Source of the DNA: Colletes latitarsis
Lineage: Eukaryota > Arthropoda > Insecta > Hymenoptera > Colletidae
Direction of reading: 5' to 3'
Assembly: GCF_051014445.1 (NCBI RefSeq)
Contig: NC_135137.1
Coordinates: forward strand, 13,703,501-13,767,500
Length of the DNA: 64,000 nucleotides
Shown: piece by piece, positions 30,001-39,864 of the stretch
How positions within the stretch are numbered: position 1 is the stretch's first letter
Layout: the number at the start of each line of letters is the position of its first letter
Notes under the pieces: model-generated
The model's database searches: none
Told to the model about the DNA's origin: nothing
Seen by the model: only the letters and a program-made list of their open reading frames with translations
Translations under genes and position numbers: made by a program

Positions 30001-31690
30001 TGAAATTGTCAATTACACCTGGTCTCGATCAATATTTTAGTGGATAACGCATGTTAGGTCTGGGTTAGGTCTGGGAATTGCCCTCATCAGTCGCATACTT
30101 TCGCATTCTACACATACTTCTTGAACAGATCCTGGGGTTTTTCTGGTTTGGATCATATAGTAAAGTGGTACCACACAGAAACAGTCAATTAAACCTGGTC
30201 TCGATCAATATTTTAGAGGATAACGCATGTTAGGTCTGGGTTAGGTCTGGGATTAGCCCTCATCAGTCTCATACTTTCGCATTCTACACGTACTTCTCGC
30301 ACAGATCCTGGGTTTTTTCTGGTTTGGATCACACAGTAATGTGGTGCCACACTGAAACAGTCAATTTGACCTGGTCTCGATCAATATTTTAGAGGATAAC
30401 GCATGTTAGGTCTGGTTTAGGTCCGTGATTTGCCGTCATAAGTCTCATACTTTCGCATTCTACACATACTTCTTGAACAGATCCTGGGGTTTTTCTGGTT
30501 TGGATCACATAGTAATGTGGTACCACACTGAAACAGTCGATTAAACCTGGTTTTGATCAATATCTTAGAGGATAACACATTCTTGGTCTAGGTCTGGGTT
30601 AGGTGTGGGATATGCCCTCATCATCTCATACTTTCGCATTCTTCACATACTTCTTGAACAGATCCTGGGTTTTTTCATGATTGGATCACATAGTAATGTG
30701 GTACCACACCGAAACCGTCAATTTAACCTGTCCTCGATCAATATTTTAGAGGATAACGCATGTTAGGTCTGGGCTAGGTCTGGGATATGCCCTCATCAGT
30801 CGCATACCTTCGCATTCTACACATACTTCTTGAACAGATCCTGGGGTTTTTCTGGTTTGGATCATATAGTAAAGTGGTACCACACAGAAACAGTCAATTA
30901 AACCTGGTCTCGATAAATATTTTAGAGGATAACGCATGTTAGGTCTGGGTTAGGTCTGGGATTAGCCCTCATCAGACTCATACTTTTGCATTCTTCTCAT
31001 ACTTGTTGGCCAGATCCTGGGCTTTTTCTGGTTTGAATCTCGTACTAATGTGGTACCACACTGAAACAGTCAATTTAACCTGGTCTCGATCAATATTTTA
31101 GAGGATAACGCATGTTAGGTCTGGGTTAGGTCTGGGATTTGCCCTCATCAGTCTCATACTTTCGCATTCTACACGTACTTCTCGCACAGATCCTGGTTTT
31201 TTCTGGTTTGGATCACATACTAATGTGGTACCACACAGAAACAGTCGATTAAACCGGGTTTTCATCAATATTTTAGAGGATAACACATTCTTGGTCTAGG
31301 TCTGGGTTAGGTGTGGTATATGCCCTCATCATCTCATGCTTTCGCATTCTTCACATACTTCTTGAACAGATCCTGGGTTTTTTCTGGTTTGGATCACATA
31401 CTAATGTGGTACCACACTGAGACAGTCAATTTAACCTGGTCTTGATAAATATTTTAGAGGATAACGCATGTTTGGTCTAGGTCTGTGTTAGGTCTAGGAT
31501 ATGCCCTCATCAGTCTCATAGTTTCGCATTCTTCACATACTTCTTGGACAGATCCTGGGTTTTTTCTGGTTTGGATCACATAGTAATGTGGTACCACACT
31601 GAAAGAGTCGATTAAACCTGGTTTTGATCAATATTTTAGAGGATAACGCATGTTTGGTCTAGGTCTGGGTTAGGTCTGGGATATGCCCTC
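27072..31690. repeat. 176-bp satellite array, type A, block 2
   Basis: About 26 monomers in the same orientation as block 1. The same variant types appear, with three-monomer periodicity visible (for example AAATCGTCGG at about 28361 and 28893). The last monomer is cut by LINE A after GATATGCCCTC. No gene is visible. Confidence 0.95.
31673..31690. repeat. LINE A target-site duplication, left
   Basis: GGTCTGGGATATGCCCTC, repeated at 44755-44772 after the poly(A). The insertion site follows the telomere-like 11-mers of the satellite monomer. Confidence 0.88.
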
Positions 31691-32081
31691 CTCTCATGGG
31701 CTGTGTCCGGCCAGGTGTCCGGCGCAGTACGGGGCGTAGCGACCCCGAAGTACCTGATGCTAATCACACCGTAAGCCTCCTGTTGGTCGTCGCAACGACC
31801 CATTCACAACTCCATTTTTGGTTTTGTGAATGGTTCGTGACGGCAGGAGGACCGGGGCCCTTGGCTTAACCGCCTGGGCCGCGAGGATGGTAACTCTATA
31901 AATTACCCTCTAATCCTAAGTTATGGTGCGCGGCGATGGGATGCATGGTTGGGAGAGAAGGCCCAATCCCTAGCGACCACCTCCGGGGGCACCTGCCGAA
32001 CCCCCGGAGTATTAGGCTTCCCCAGGCATGGCGGCTCTGCCTGGGGTGACCTCCATTCCGACCACACTCGTGGGAACAGCA
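31691..32081 (+). promoter_or_regulatory. LINE A 5'UTR with conserved stem-loops
   Basis: 391 nt. Nested or adjacent stems: CCTCCTG (31776) with CAGGAGG (31844), GGTCGT-CGCA-ACGACC (31785-31800) and CCATTCACAA/TTGTGAATGG (31800-31833). The same stems occur in LINE B although the surrounding sequence differs. An internal promoter or IRES-like or ribozyme-like role is possible but unproven. Confidence 0.7.
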
Positions 32082-33861
32082 ATGGAATTGAACGAATCTA
32101 CTATACAAATTAACAGGACTGGAAATTTGGATAACGGACTGGCTAACGTTTCGGCATACGAGAATGGTTTAATGAACAGTAGTTTGGATGGACCACTTCC
32201 TGGTGGGGTTAAACCCACGGTCAGAAGTGTGGAGGTGCTTAATCCCCAGCTGGGGATCCACCTTGGTGGTGAAGGTGACCACCAAAGGTGCAGCCCCGTC
32301 CCCGTGGTTAGCCTGGAGCGGCTAGATGCCGCGGAGTGGCGTAGGGCTGCGAAGGATTCGCCTCCCCGCAAGAGGCATGGTGCCGAGGGTCCACGGCTCT
32401 TGAGTGACGTGGCCCTCAGTAAAGACGGGAAGACGTCGTGCGTCGGGGAGTCTGTTATCCTCCTCGACGACGGCTCCATGGACGGCGACGAATGGGCGCC
32501 TAATCGATCAACCGCCGACGAAGGGGAGAGCGCCGGGTCCAGTGAGGATGATTATGGGCCCGGTAAGAGAAAGCGGAAGGGCCCCGGGGCGGGAAGACCC
32601 AGGGGTATCTTTGCGGACCCAAAAATTTGGGTCCAGGAATTAAAGCCCTGCCGAAGCAGGAAGACCTCCACAATATAGCGGAGGTCATGAAGTTGGACGA
32701 ACTTCTGGGCAGGCTCAAGGAGCAGCTCGAGTACGTCGTCAAGGTGGCAGGCACCGCAAGCCACCTTAAGACGACGGACATCCGTGGGCTCCGCTTGGTG
32801 GCGCGGGTGGCTATGGTCAGCGCCGAAGAACTACACGGCAGAGCTGACCGTGCCGAAAACCCCACCAGGCCGGCCCGGGAGGTAGTCATTCGCCAGGGCG
32901 AGTGGGAGAGGAGGGCCAAGGCCCTCGAGAAGAGGCTGGAGGTGGCAGACCGGACAGCCACCACCCTGCCCGAGACCGTGAGGGTCAAGGACAGGGAGTT
33001 GGAGCACCTCAGGCGGGAACTGGGCCGCCTCAGGGATAAGCAGGAGCAGAGGAGGCTGCTTCGTGAGGGGGAGGAGTTGGCCGGCGAGGCGGCGCCGGAC
33101 CATGAATTGCCGTGTGTCCCACGACCCCGGCGGAAGGATCTCCTTCCGTCAACTTTTGCCGGGGGGGACACCGGCATGGAGGTCGTGACGGCGGTCCGTG
33201 GACCGTCGTCCGCACAGCGTTCCGCCGCGATTGAGGAAGAGAGTCCTGCCTCCGGAAACCCTTTACTGGTCATGATGACCGAAGTTGTCAAAAGGGTTTC
33301 CGAGATGGCGGGACACATTTCGGCCGTGGAAAACCGGTTCGACGCACGCTTTGAGGCGGTGTGGCGGGCAGTATCCCGCCCGCCACTTGGGAAATGTCCG
33401 GTGCCTCCACCTCAATCCGTGAGGACGGCACCGACGGCTACGGCGGAAAGGCCTGAGGCGCCAAGAGGGAAGGGGAAGGGGACCGCGACGACAAAACCAG
33501 GCAGCGGGTGTACCCCTGCGAAAGTCCCCGCGGAACTCCCCAAAGCGATCCCCATGAAGAAGGGAGCAGTTAAGGCCCAAGGTGGACAATCAGCGGCAGC
33601 AGCGGCGGCTGTGGCAAAGCCACCTGCCCAGAAAGTTTCAACCCAACCGAAGGCTGGGCCTCATCCCCCACCACCACTTCCCAAGGCGGATGGCGGCAGG
33701 TTCGCTCCGCTAGCCCACACCAAGGCGCGGTCCACCCCAACCACCGCCAACGAAGGGCAGGACACCTGGGCAGAGGTGGTGCGGTGGAGCAAGAAGAAGG
33801 GCGGCAATAAGGGTGCGTTGCCTGCTGCACCCTCTTTCAAGGGCGGAAAGTCCTCCGCAGC
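32082..33861 (+). pseudogene. LINE A ORF1 (Gag-like), N-terminal part
   Basis: The start ATGGAATTG at 32082 is chosen by alignment with the LINE B ORF1 start. The N-terminal portion is acidic and low in structure (VILLDDGSMDGDEW, KRKRKGPGAGRPRG). A frameshift near 32615-32660 moves the frame. The second frame encodes a long charged helical, probably coiled-coil region (LGRLKEQLEYVVKV, KALEKRLEVADRT, ELEHLRRELGRLRDKQEQRR) and a Pro/Ala/Lys-rich linker. The gene is cut at 33861 by LINE B and resumes at 39865. Confidence 0.85.
33847..33861. repeat. LINE B target-site duplication, left
   Basis: AAAGTCCTCCGCAGC inside LINE A ORF1; the second copy is at 39850-39864 after the poly(A) (A residues shared). 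The site differs from those of LINE A and LINE C. Confidence 0.92.
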
Positions 33862-34247
33862 TTCCCTCAGGGGCTGCCAGCCTTTCAGCTGCAGTACGGG
33901 CTTAACGAACCCGGGGTACCCGAGTCATACACACACCGTAAGCCTCCTGTTGGTCGTCACAACGACCCATTCACAATTCCCTATTGGTTTTGTGAATGGT
34001 ACGTGACGGCAGGAGGAACGGGGGTCTTGGCTTAACCGCCTGGGCCATGAGTATGGCGACTCTATAAAATCGCCCTCCAATCCTAAGCTATGGTGCGCGG
34101 CGATGGGATGCATGGTTGGGGGAGAAGGCCCAATCCCAAGCGACCACCTTCGGGGAACCTGCCGAACCCCCGGAGTATATAGGCTTACCCGGGTAAGGCG
34201 GCTCTGCCCGGGCGGACCTTTTCTTCCGACCTGCTCGTGGGAATATT
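33862..34247 (+). promoter_or_regulatory. LINE B 5'UTR with conserved stem-loops
   Basis: Similar in length to LINE A's. It shares CCTCCTG (33943-33949) with CAGGAGG (34010-34016), GGTCGT-CACA-ACGACC (33952-33967) and CCATTCACAA/TTGTGAATGG (33967-33999), then CTTGGCTTAACCGCCTGGGCC and CCGAACCCCCGGAGTAT. The first ~70 nt is less conserved between A and B. Confidence 0.7.
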
Positions 34248-36125
34248 ATGGAGTTCAATATTAAAACGGGGATGGGACGGGGTAAGTCAGAGGGGGAGGA
34301 CGAAGGCGGTGTTGGGACTGGAGTGACGGCGCTCGCGCCGCCTCCAGCACCTGGCCCGGCTTCGTGGAAGGTGGAGGAGGACGACGAGACTGCGTCAGTC
34401 TCGTCCTTCTCCTTCACCAGGAGCCTCATAGGCTCTAAGAGGAAGAGGGCGGGGCAGGCCGTCGTCGAGGTGGGCGGGTCGATGAGCCCGTCGGTGAGGC
34501 TGAGTTGCCTCAGGGACGAGGTGACCGAGGAGATATCGGAGAGGATCTCCTCGTCCCTGAGGCGGGTGGAGAAAGTCGCCGCTGCCTGCGCCTTTAAGGG
34601 GCAGAAAAGCGGTGGCGCGGAGGCCCTGAAGGCCGCGGCGGAGGAAATGAGGGAGGCGGCGCGGGAGCTCAGAGGGCGGAACGCCCGTCTGCAGCTCCTG
34701 TTGGAGGAGGAGCGACAGGGGAGGAGGAGGGCAGAGGCGCTGTGGAACAGCGCGGCCCTCCCTCCCATCCTCCCTCCTCCTCCACCGCCGCGTCCCTCGG
34801 CAGAGGCAAATAAGCGGAGTGCGACGGCAGTGGTGCGGGGCACCTCGGGCCCCTCCACCCGCACTCCGCCCGTGAAGAAGTCCCCGTCCTCCTCAGAAGA
34901 CGACCTTCTGAGGAGGATTGGGGACATGATTGATGGCAAGCTGGCCGCCTTCCGGGAGGAGCTCCTCGCCGGAAGAGCGGTCAGCAGGAAGGCGGTGCCT
35001 CCCCGACCTGTTCCGGTACAGTCGGGGAAGGCAAAGAAGGGCGGAGTGAAGGCTCCGCCCAGCGTTGCGGCACCAGGGCCCCGGGTCGCGACCCCCAAGG
35101 GGGGTGGTGTACCCGTGGTCGCGGTGGTCGCGTCCTCCACGGCACCCTCCCAAGGGGGGGTGGCGTGGAGTGAGGTGGTGGGGCGGAAGGCGAAGCGGGC
35201 GGCAAGGAAGGCCTCGCAACCGCAGCCTCCGCCTCCGCCGCCGGCGGCCAAGGTAAAGGCCGCGAAGGTCGGGAAGGCACGACCAGGTCGTCCCCCAAAA
35301 ACGGCAGCGGTGACGCTGACCGTTGCGCAGGGGGGCGACCTGACCCTCGCGGAGGCGATGCGGCTCGCCAGGGAGAATATCTCCCTGGAAGAGCTGGGCA
35401 TCGCCTCCGTGAGGGCGAAGAGGGCCGTGACCGGGGGTCTCTTGCTGGAGATCCCCGGTGCAGAAGGCGGCGCGAAGGCGGATCGTCTCGCCCAGAGGCT
35501 CCGGGAGCAGCTGGGCGAGCGCGGTGTCCGGGTCGCTCGGCCCACGAAGCGCACGGAGATGCGCGTTTATGGGCTGGACGACTCGGTCAGCGCACAGGAT
35601 GTGTCCCGTGCCCTTGCGAGGGCGGGGGACTGTCCTGTGGAGGACCTGCGGATCGGAGAGATCCGCAGGTCGCCCTCCGGCCTCGGGTCGGTGTGGGCCC
35701 GGTGCCCCCTCTCCGCCGCCCGTAAGGTGGCGGAATCCGGGAGGGTGTTGGTGGGGTGGGTTTCGGCGCGAGTGGAAATCCTCGCGCCGCGCCCGCTCCA
35801 GTATCACCGCTGCCTCGAATTGGGGCACGTGAGGCAGTGGTGCACCTCGCCGGTGGACCGCAGCGGTCAGTGTTACCGCTGCGGTGCCAAAGAGCACCGT
35901 GCGAGCCAGTGCTCGGCGGCCCCCCACTGCCCGCTGTGTGCGGACATGGGGAGGCCAGCCGATCACAGGGTGGGGAGCAAGAAGTGCTCCCCCCCCTCCC
36001 GGAAGGAGAGGAAGAGGCGGGCTGCACCGGCTCCGGTGCCGAGGGCGGTGGCATCGTCCTCCATGGAGGTGGACGGTGCTACGGGGACGGACGGCCGGGA
36101 GGAGGCTGGCGCGGCCATTAATTAA
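34248..36125 (+). CDS. LINE B ORF1: Gag-like nucleic-acid-binding protein
   Basis: 625 aa. Order of regions: acidic N terminus; charged helical segment (about 85-165) with DEVTEEISERISSSLRRVEK and ARLQLLLEEERQGRRRAEAL; Pro/Ala/Lys-rich linker; a conserved R1-clade Gag domain (about 360-515: LTLAEAMRLARENISLEELG, TGGLLLEIPG, RVYGLDDSVSAQDVSRAL); then zinc knuckles. The first knuckle has Tyr519 where LINE A has Cys (YHRCLELGHVRQWC). The second, CYRCGAKEHRASQC (542-555), is canonical. The third, CPLCADMGRPADHR...C (561-580), is intact. ORF1 proteins package LINE RNA and target it. It ends in TAATG shared with ORF2, suggesting reinitiation. Confidence 0.92.
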   Translation: MEFNIKTGMGRGKSEGEDEGGVGTGVTALAPPPAPGPASWKVEEDDETASVSSFSFTRSLIGSKRKRAGQAVVEVGGSMSPSVRLSCLRDEVTEEISERISSSLRRVEKVAAACAFKGQKSGGAEALKAAAEEMREAARELRGRNARLQLLLEEERQGRRRAEALWNSAALPPILPPPPPPRPSAEANKRSATAVVRGTSGPSTRTPPVKKSPSSSEDDLLRRIGDMIDGKLAAFREELLAGRAVSRKAVPPRPVPVQSGKAKKGGVKAPPSVAAPGPRVATPKGGGVPVVAVVASSTAPSQGGVAWSEVVGRKAKRAARKASQPQPPPPPPAAKVKAAKVGKARPGRPPKTAAVTLTVAQGGDLTLAEAMRLARENISLEELGIASVRAKRAVTGGLLLEIPGAEGGAKADRLAQRLREQLGERGVRVARPTKRTEMRVYGLDDSVSAQDVSRALARAGDCPVEDLRIGEIRRSPSGLGSVWARCPLSAARKVAESGRVLVGWVSARVEILAPRPLQYHRCLELGHVRQWCTSPVDRSGQCYRCGAKEHRASQCSAAPHCPLCADMGRPADHRVGSKKCSPPSRKERKRRAAPAPVPRAVASSSMEVDGATGTDGREEAGAAIN

Positions 36126-36127
36126 TG
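36121..36127 (+). promoter_or_regulatory. TAATG stop-start overlap between ORF1 and ORF2
   Basis: The ORF1 stop TAA (36123-36125) shares its last A with the ORF2 start ATG (36125-36127). The same arrangement occurs in LINE A at 41107-41111. In Bombyx SART1 such UAAUG overlaps support coupled termination-reinitiation. Coupling here is by analogy. Confidence 0.85.
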
Positions 36128-39100
36128 CCGCCCCGCCTCCTCCTCCAGGCCAACCTCAACCACTGCCGCGCGGCACAGGACTTGATGTCCCAAGTCCTCG
36201 CGGAGTGGGGGGTTGGCCTGGCGGTCGCCGCCGAGCCGTACCGCGTCCCTGATCACCCTCATTGGGTGGGCGACGCGGACGGCTTGGTGGCGACGGTATG
36301 GGGAGGGGGCGACGGGTCCCCACCGTTCTCCTTGTTGGAGCGCGGTCGGGGATTCGTCGCCGTGGACTGGGGGGGAGTCGCTGTGGTGGGGTGCTACATT
36401 TCGCCCCGTAGCGGTCACGCTGCGTTCGAGCTGTACTTGGCCGAGGTCGCGGCATGCGTGCAGCGCTACGCGGCCCGGCCGGTGCTGGTCCTGGGGGATT
36501 TTAATGCCAAGTCGGTGGCTTGGGGATCCCCCAGGACCTCCGTTCGCGGCGGGATCCTGGGCGATTGGGCGGCGGGGCTCGACCTCCGGGTATTGAACCG
36601 GGGGTCGGAGCACACATGCGTGCGGCGATATGGGGGGTCCATCGTGGATGTTGGATTCGCGACCCCCAACGCCGTGCGCATGGTGTCGGGTTGGCACGTG
36701 GTCGCGGGGGCAGAGACACTCTCCGATCACCGGTACATCCGGATGGAGGTCTCTGCCGCCGCGAGTGCATCCCGACACGGCCGCCTGCGTGGCGCCCCAC
36801 CACGCCGCTGGGCGCTTCGGCGCCTGGACAAGGACGCCCTGATGGCAGCTGCCCTCGCTGCAACTTGGCCGCAGGGAGCGGCCGAGTTGCCGAGCATAGA
36901 GGAGGAGGTCGCCCGGCTCGGAGCATTGGTCGCGGGTATTTGCGACGCGGCGATGCCTCGGGTCGGGCGGGCTTCTCCTCGCCGGGCGGTGTACTGGTGG
37001 TCGGACGCGATCGCGGAGTTGCGAGTCGCGACTGTCCGCGCCCGACGCCAGTACACCCGCGCGCGCCGTCGTCAACGTACAGGCGACGGCGTGGCGCGAG
37101 CGAGGGCAGCTGATGACCTGTATGGAGCATACCGCGTGGCGCGGGTTGCTCTGCAGGTCGCCATCAAACGGGCCAAGACCCGGGCATGGAAGGAGCTCCT
37201 CCAGACCCTTGATGACGATCCATGGGGGCGCCCACATAAGGTGGTGCTGAATAAGCTCCGCCCGTGGGCGCCCCCCGTCACCGAGGGTCTTGACCCCCGG
37301 CTGCTGGAGGACGTGGTCAATACACTCTTCCCAATTGGGGAGAGGGGACCGCGTCCTCCGGCGGCGGCGGCTGTCCCAGTGGAGTGGACGGCCGAGCTGG
37401 GGGTCACGCAGGAGGAGCTGGCAGCGGCCATCAGACGGCTCGGGGTTCGTAACACGGCCCCGGGTCCGGATGGTGTGCCCGGCCGGGTTTGGGTCTTGAC
37501 CCAGGGCGTCCTTGGGGCCGACCTCAGGCGGTTGTTCGACCGCTGCCTGAGGGACGGGCGATTCCCCCCCAGTTGGAAGGTGGCGAGGATGGTCCTCCTC
37601 CGGAAGGAGGGTCGGCCCGCGGAGTCTCCCTCCGCATACCGGCCCATTTGTCTCCTTGACGAGGTGGGCAAGCTCTTCGAGCGTGTGATTGCTGCCCGCC
37701 TCGTCGAGCACCTGTCGCGGGGTGATCCCGGTCTGGCCGACTGCCAGTTCGGTTTCCGGGGGGGCCGATCGACTATCGACGCGATAGGTCGTGTGAGGGC
37801 CCTCTCGGAGGCGGCCGTCTCCCGGGGAGGGGTGGCATTGGCAATATCCTTGGATATTGCCAATGCCTTTAACACCCTCCCCTGGGAAGGGATAAGGAGG
37901 GGACTCGAATATCATCGAGTCCCCCCTTGTCTCAGGGCGGTCGTCGGGGATTATCTCCGCGGCAGGTGGATCGAGTATCCGGGCCGGGATGGTGATATGC
38001 GGAGGGAGGTGTACTGCGGTGTTCCGCAGGGGTCGGTCCTCGGGCCACTCCTGTGGAACATCGCGTACGACTCGGTGTTGCGGGCCGGCCTCCCCGACGG
38101 CGTCAGCACGGTGTGTTATGCGGATGACACACTGGTGCTGGCCGTCGGGGCGCACTGGGGGAGGGCCATGCGTCGCGCGGAGGAGGGGTCGCAACGCGTC
38201 GTCGACCGGATCAGGGGAATGGGGATGACGGTGGCGGTCCATAAGACCGAGGTGATTGCGTTTCATTCACCTCGGCAGGATCCGCCACCCCCTTTGATCC
38301 GGGTGGGTGGAGCTGACATCGAGGTGAAGCCCCAGATCAGGTATCTAGGGCTGATCCTCGATAGCCACTGGCGTTTCGAGGAGCATTTCCGCTGCCTGGT
38401 CCCCCGGTTGGAAAGGATGGTTGCGGCTCTGGGCCGGATCCTGCCCAACCTGGGGGGCCCGGCGGGCCGAGTTCGTCGCCTCTATGTGGCAATGGTCCAG
38501 TCGGTGGCCCTATACGGGGCCCCCGTCTGGGCGGACGACCTGGCTGCCTCCCGGCGCAGCATGACTATGCTGCGTAGGGTGCAGAGGCGCATGGCGCTCA
38601 GGGTCGTCCGCGGGTATCGGACCATGTCACATGAGGCGGCGACGGTTCTAGCGGGGATGCCGCCCATGGACCTGCTCGCGCGGTCGCACGCGGTGATGTA
38701 CCGGCACCGCGTCGACCGTCGCGCGGGGGTGGGGGCGGTCCCGGGCGGGCAGGAACCTGCTTGGGGCGATTTGAAGCGCCAGGCCCGGCAGTCCGTGTTG
38801 CTCGCGTGGCAGGAGCGGCTGGCTCTGCCAACCGCGGGGCACCGGACTGTCGGGGCTGTTCGGCCACTCCTGAAGGAGTGGCTGGACAGAGGCCATGGCG
38901 GCCTCACCTACCGGATGGCACAGGTATTTTCCGGGCATGGCAGCTTCGGAAGATGCCTGTGCCGGATAGGGAAGGAGCCGACGGCGCGTTGCTGCCACTG
39001 CGACGCTGAGCAGGACACGGCGGATCATACCCTGGAGGTATGCCCCGCGTGGGAGGGGGAGCGCCGTGTCCTGGTCGGCGTCGTCGGGCAGGATGTCTCG

Positions 39101-39307
39101 CTGCCGGGCGTGGTACGCGCCATGCTCGGCAGCGAGGAGAAGTGGAGGGCCGTGGCCTCCTTCTGCGAGAACGTAATGTTGCAGAAGGAGGCCGCGGGGA
39201 GGGAGCGCGAGCTTCAGCGGCGCGCTGAAGCTCGCGCTCGTGCGGTGGCCCGAGGTCGTCGCCCGGTCGCGAGGCGTCGCGGGCGGCCGCCTCGGCGTGG
39301 CGGATGA
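36125..39307 (+). CDS. LINE B ORF2: APE endonuclease and reverse transcriptase
   Basis: 1,060 aa, uninterrupted. The endonuclease domain (1-~215) has QANLNHC, AEPYRVP, VLGDFNAK, SIVDVGF and LSDHRYI with Asp201-His202. It nicks target DNA. The reverse transcriptase (~430-730) has SAYRPICLLD, FGFRGGRSTIDA, SLDIANAF (Asp577), GVPQGSVLGPLLWN and YADDTLVLA (665-668). The C terminus has CCHCDAEQDTADHTLEVC (about 956-973), a CCHC finger typical of R1-clade ORF2, and a basic Arg-rich end. The combination of APE domain, CCHC and two-ORF layout places it in the R1 clade near the R1/TRAS/SART/Waldo types; the precise family is not assigned. All catalytic residues I can identify are present. Confidence 0.95.
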   Translation: MPPRLLLQANLNHCRAAQDLMSQVLAEWGVGLAVAAEPYRVPDHPHWVGDADGLVATVWGGGDGSPPFSLLERGRGFVAVDWGGVAVVGCYISPRSGHAAFELYLAEVAACVQRYAARPVLVLGDFNAKSVAWGSPRTSVRGGILGDWAAGLDLRVLNRGSEHTCVRRYGGSIVDVGFATPNAVRMVSGWHVVAGAETLSDHRYIRMEVSAAASASRHGRLRGAPPRRWALRRLDKDALMAAALAATWPQGAAELPSIEEEVARLGALVAGICDAAMPRVGRASPRRAVYWWSDAIAELRVATVRARRQYTRARRRQRTGDGVARARAADDLYGAYRVARVALQVAIKRAKTRAWKELLQTLDDDPWGRPHKVVLNKLRPWAPPVTEGLDPRLLEDVVNTLFPIGERGPRPPAAAAVPVEWTAELGVTQEELAAAIRRLGVRNTAPGPDGVPGRVWVLTQGVLGADLRRLFDRCLRDGRFPPSWKVARMVLLRKEGRPAESPSAYRPICLLDEVGKLFERVIAARLVEHLSRGDPGLADCQFGFRGGRSTIDAIGRVRALSEAAVSRGGVALAISLDIANAFNTLPWEGIRRGLEYHRVPPCLRAVVGDYLRGRWIEYPGRDGDMRREVYCGVPQGSVLGPLLWNIAYDSVLRAGLPDGVSTVCYADDTLVLAVGAHWGRAMRRAEEGSQRVVDRIRGMGMTVAVHKTEVIAFHSPRQDPPPPLIRVGGADIEVKPQIRYLGLILDSHWRFEEHFRCLVPRLERMVAALGRILPNLGGPAGRVRRLYVAMVQSVALYGAPVWADDLAASRRSMTMLRRVQRRMALRVVRGYRTMSHEAATVLAGMPPMDLLARSHAVMYRHRVDRRAGVGAVPGGQEPAWGDLKRQARQSVLLAWQERLALPTAGHRTVGAVRPLLKEWLDRGHGGLTYRMAQVFSGHGSFGRCLCRIGKEPTARCCHCDAEQDTADHTLEVCPAWEGERRVLVGVVGQDVSLPGVVRAMLGSEEKWRAVASFCENVMLQKEAAGRERELQRRAEARARAVARGRRPVARRRGRPPRRGG

Positions 39308-39821
39308 CCTAGGCTGGGAGGGGGGTCCTGAGGGGACCCTCCTCCCGCCAGGCGGCGCCGGGTCGGACCGGTTGGGGGTAGGAGTGCCTCCCCCTACCGG
39401 TCCGACGCAAGGGGAGGCACCCTCGGCGGTCTGGTGCGGCCATGAACGCCCGGCCGCCGAGGGGTGGAAACGGGGTCGCGGGCGGTTGCGAGTTGGGGCT
39501 CGTAGCCGCCACTAAACGCGGCCCCGGGACGGATAGCGGCGGGATTGAGTGGCCCCGTCCCGCCGCTGTGAGGCAGTGTGTCTACTGGGGGGCCGATTGT
39601 CCCCCCGGGGGATGGGCGCGAAAGCGCGGGCACGGGGAGGATACCGGAAGAATGCTTCGAGCGATTCCCGGTATCCTCCCAAAGCGTGCCGAAGGGTCAC
39701 CGTGGGGTTTTTAGTGGGTAGGTCCCGCGCCTGTCGTTGTACGGGCGCGGGGAATCCCACACACCCCTCCCACCTCTCCCCAAGGAGGTGGGAGGGAGTC
39801 TTTCGAAGATTTTCCCCACGA

Positions 39822-39849
<28 letters not shown>
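39308..39849 (+). other. LINE B 3'UTR and poly(A)
   Basis: A series of strong hairpins: GTCGGACCGGT/ACCGGTCCGAC (39362-39406), GCGGCGGGA/TCCCGCCGC (about 39535-39567), GGGAGGATACCGG/CCGGTATCCTCCC (39634-39680), CCCGCGCC/GGCGCGGG (39724-39751), CTCCCACCT/AGGTGGGAG (39767-39795). The poly(A) runs from 39823. The third and last hairpins have positional counterparts with different sequence in LINE A. Confidence 0.8.
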
Positions 39850-39856
<7 letters not shown>

Positions 39857-39864
39857 TCCGCAGC
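39850..39864. repeat. LINE B target-site duplication, right
   Basis: AAAGTCCTCCGCAGC following the poly(A); LINE A ORF1 resumes directly after it. Confidence 0.92.

Larger units (their letters stand above)
33862..39849 (+). mobile_element. LINE B: complete R1-clade retrotransposon with open ORFs
   Basis: About 5.99 kb. It has a 386-bp 5'UTR, ORF1 of 625 aa, ORF2 of 1,060 aa, a ~515-bp 3'UTR and poly(A), flanked by a 15-bp duplication. ORF1 and ORF2 overlap in TAATG. Full length, uninterrupted frames and a near-identical truncated relative (LINE C) imply recent activity. It is GC-rich, unlike the Polinton and satellite. Two copies at unrelated targets argue against strict target specificity. 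Confidence 0.95.

Noticed and set aside
31691..31760. HDV-like self-cleaving ribozyme at the LINE A 5' end
   Set aside because: R2-type LINEs have one, but I cannot fit the nested double pseudoknot to the first 70 nt here with confidence.
36122..38266. 714-codon frame antisense to LINE B ORF2 (and 557 codons antisense to LINE C)
   Set aside because: GC-rich shadow of the RT gene. It has no domain, and its counterpart in LINE C is rearranged by a single-base change.
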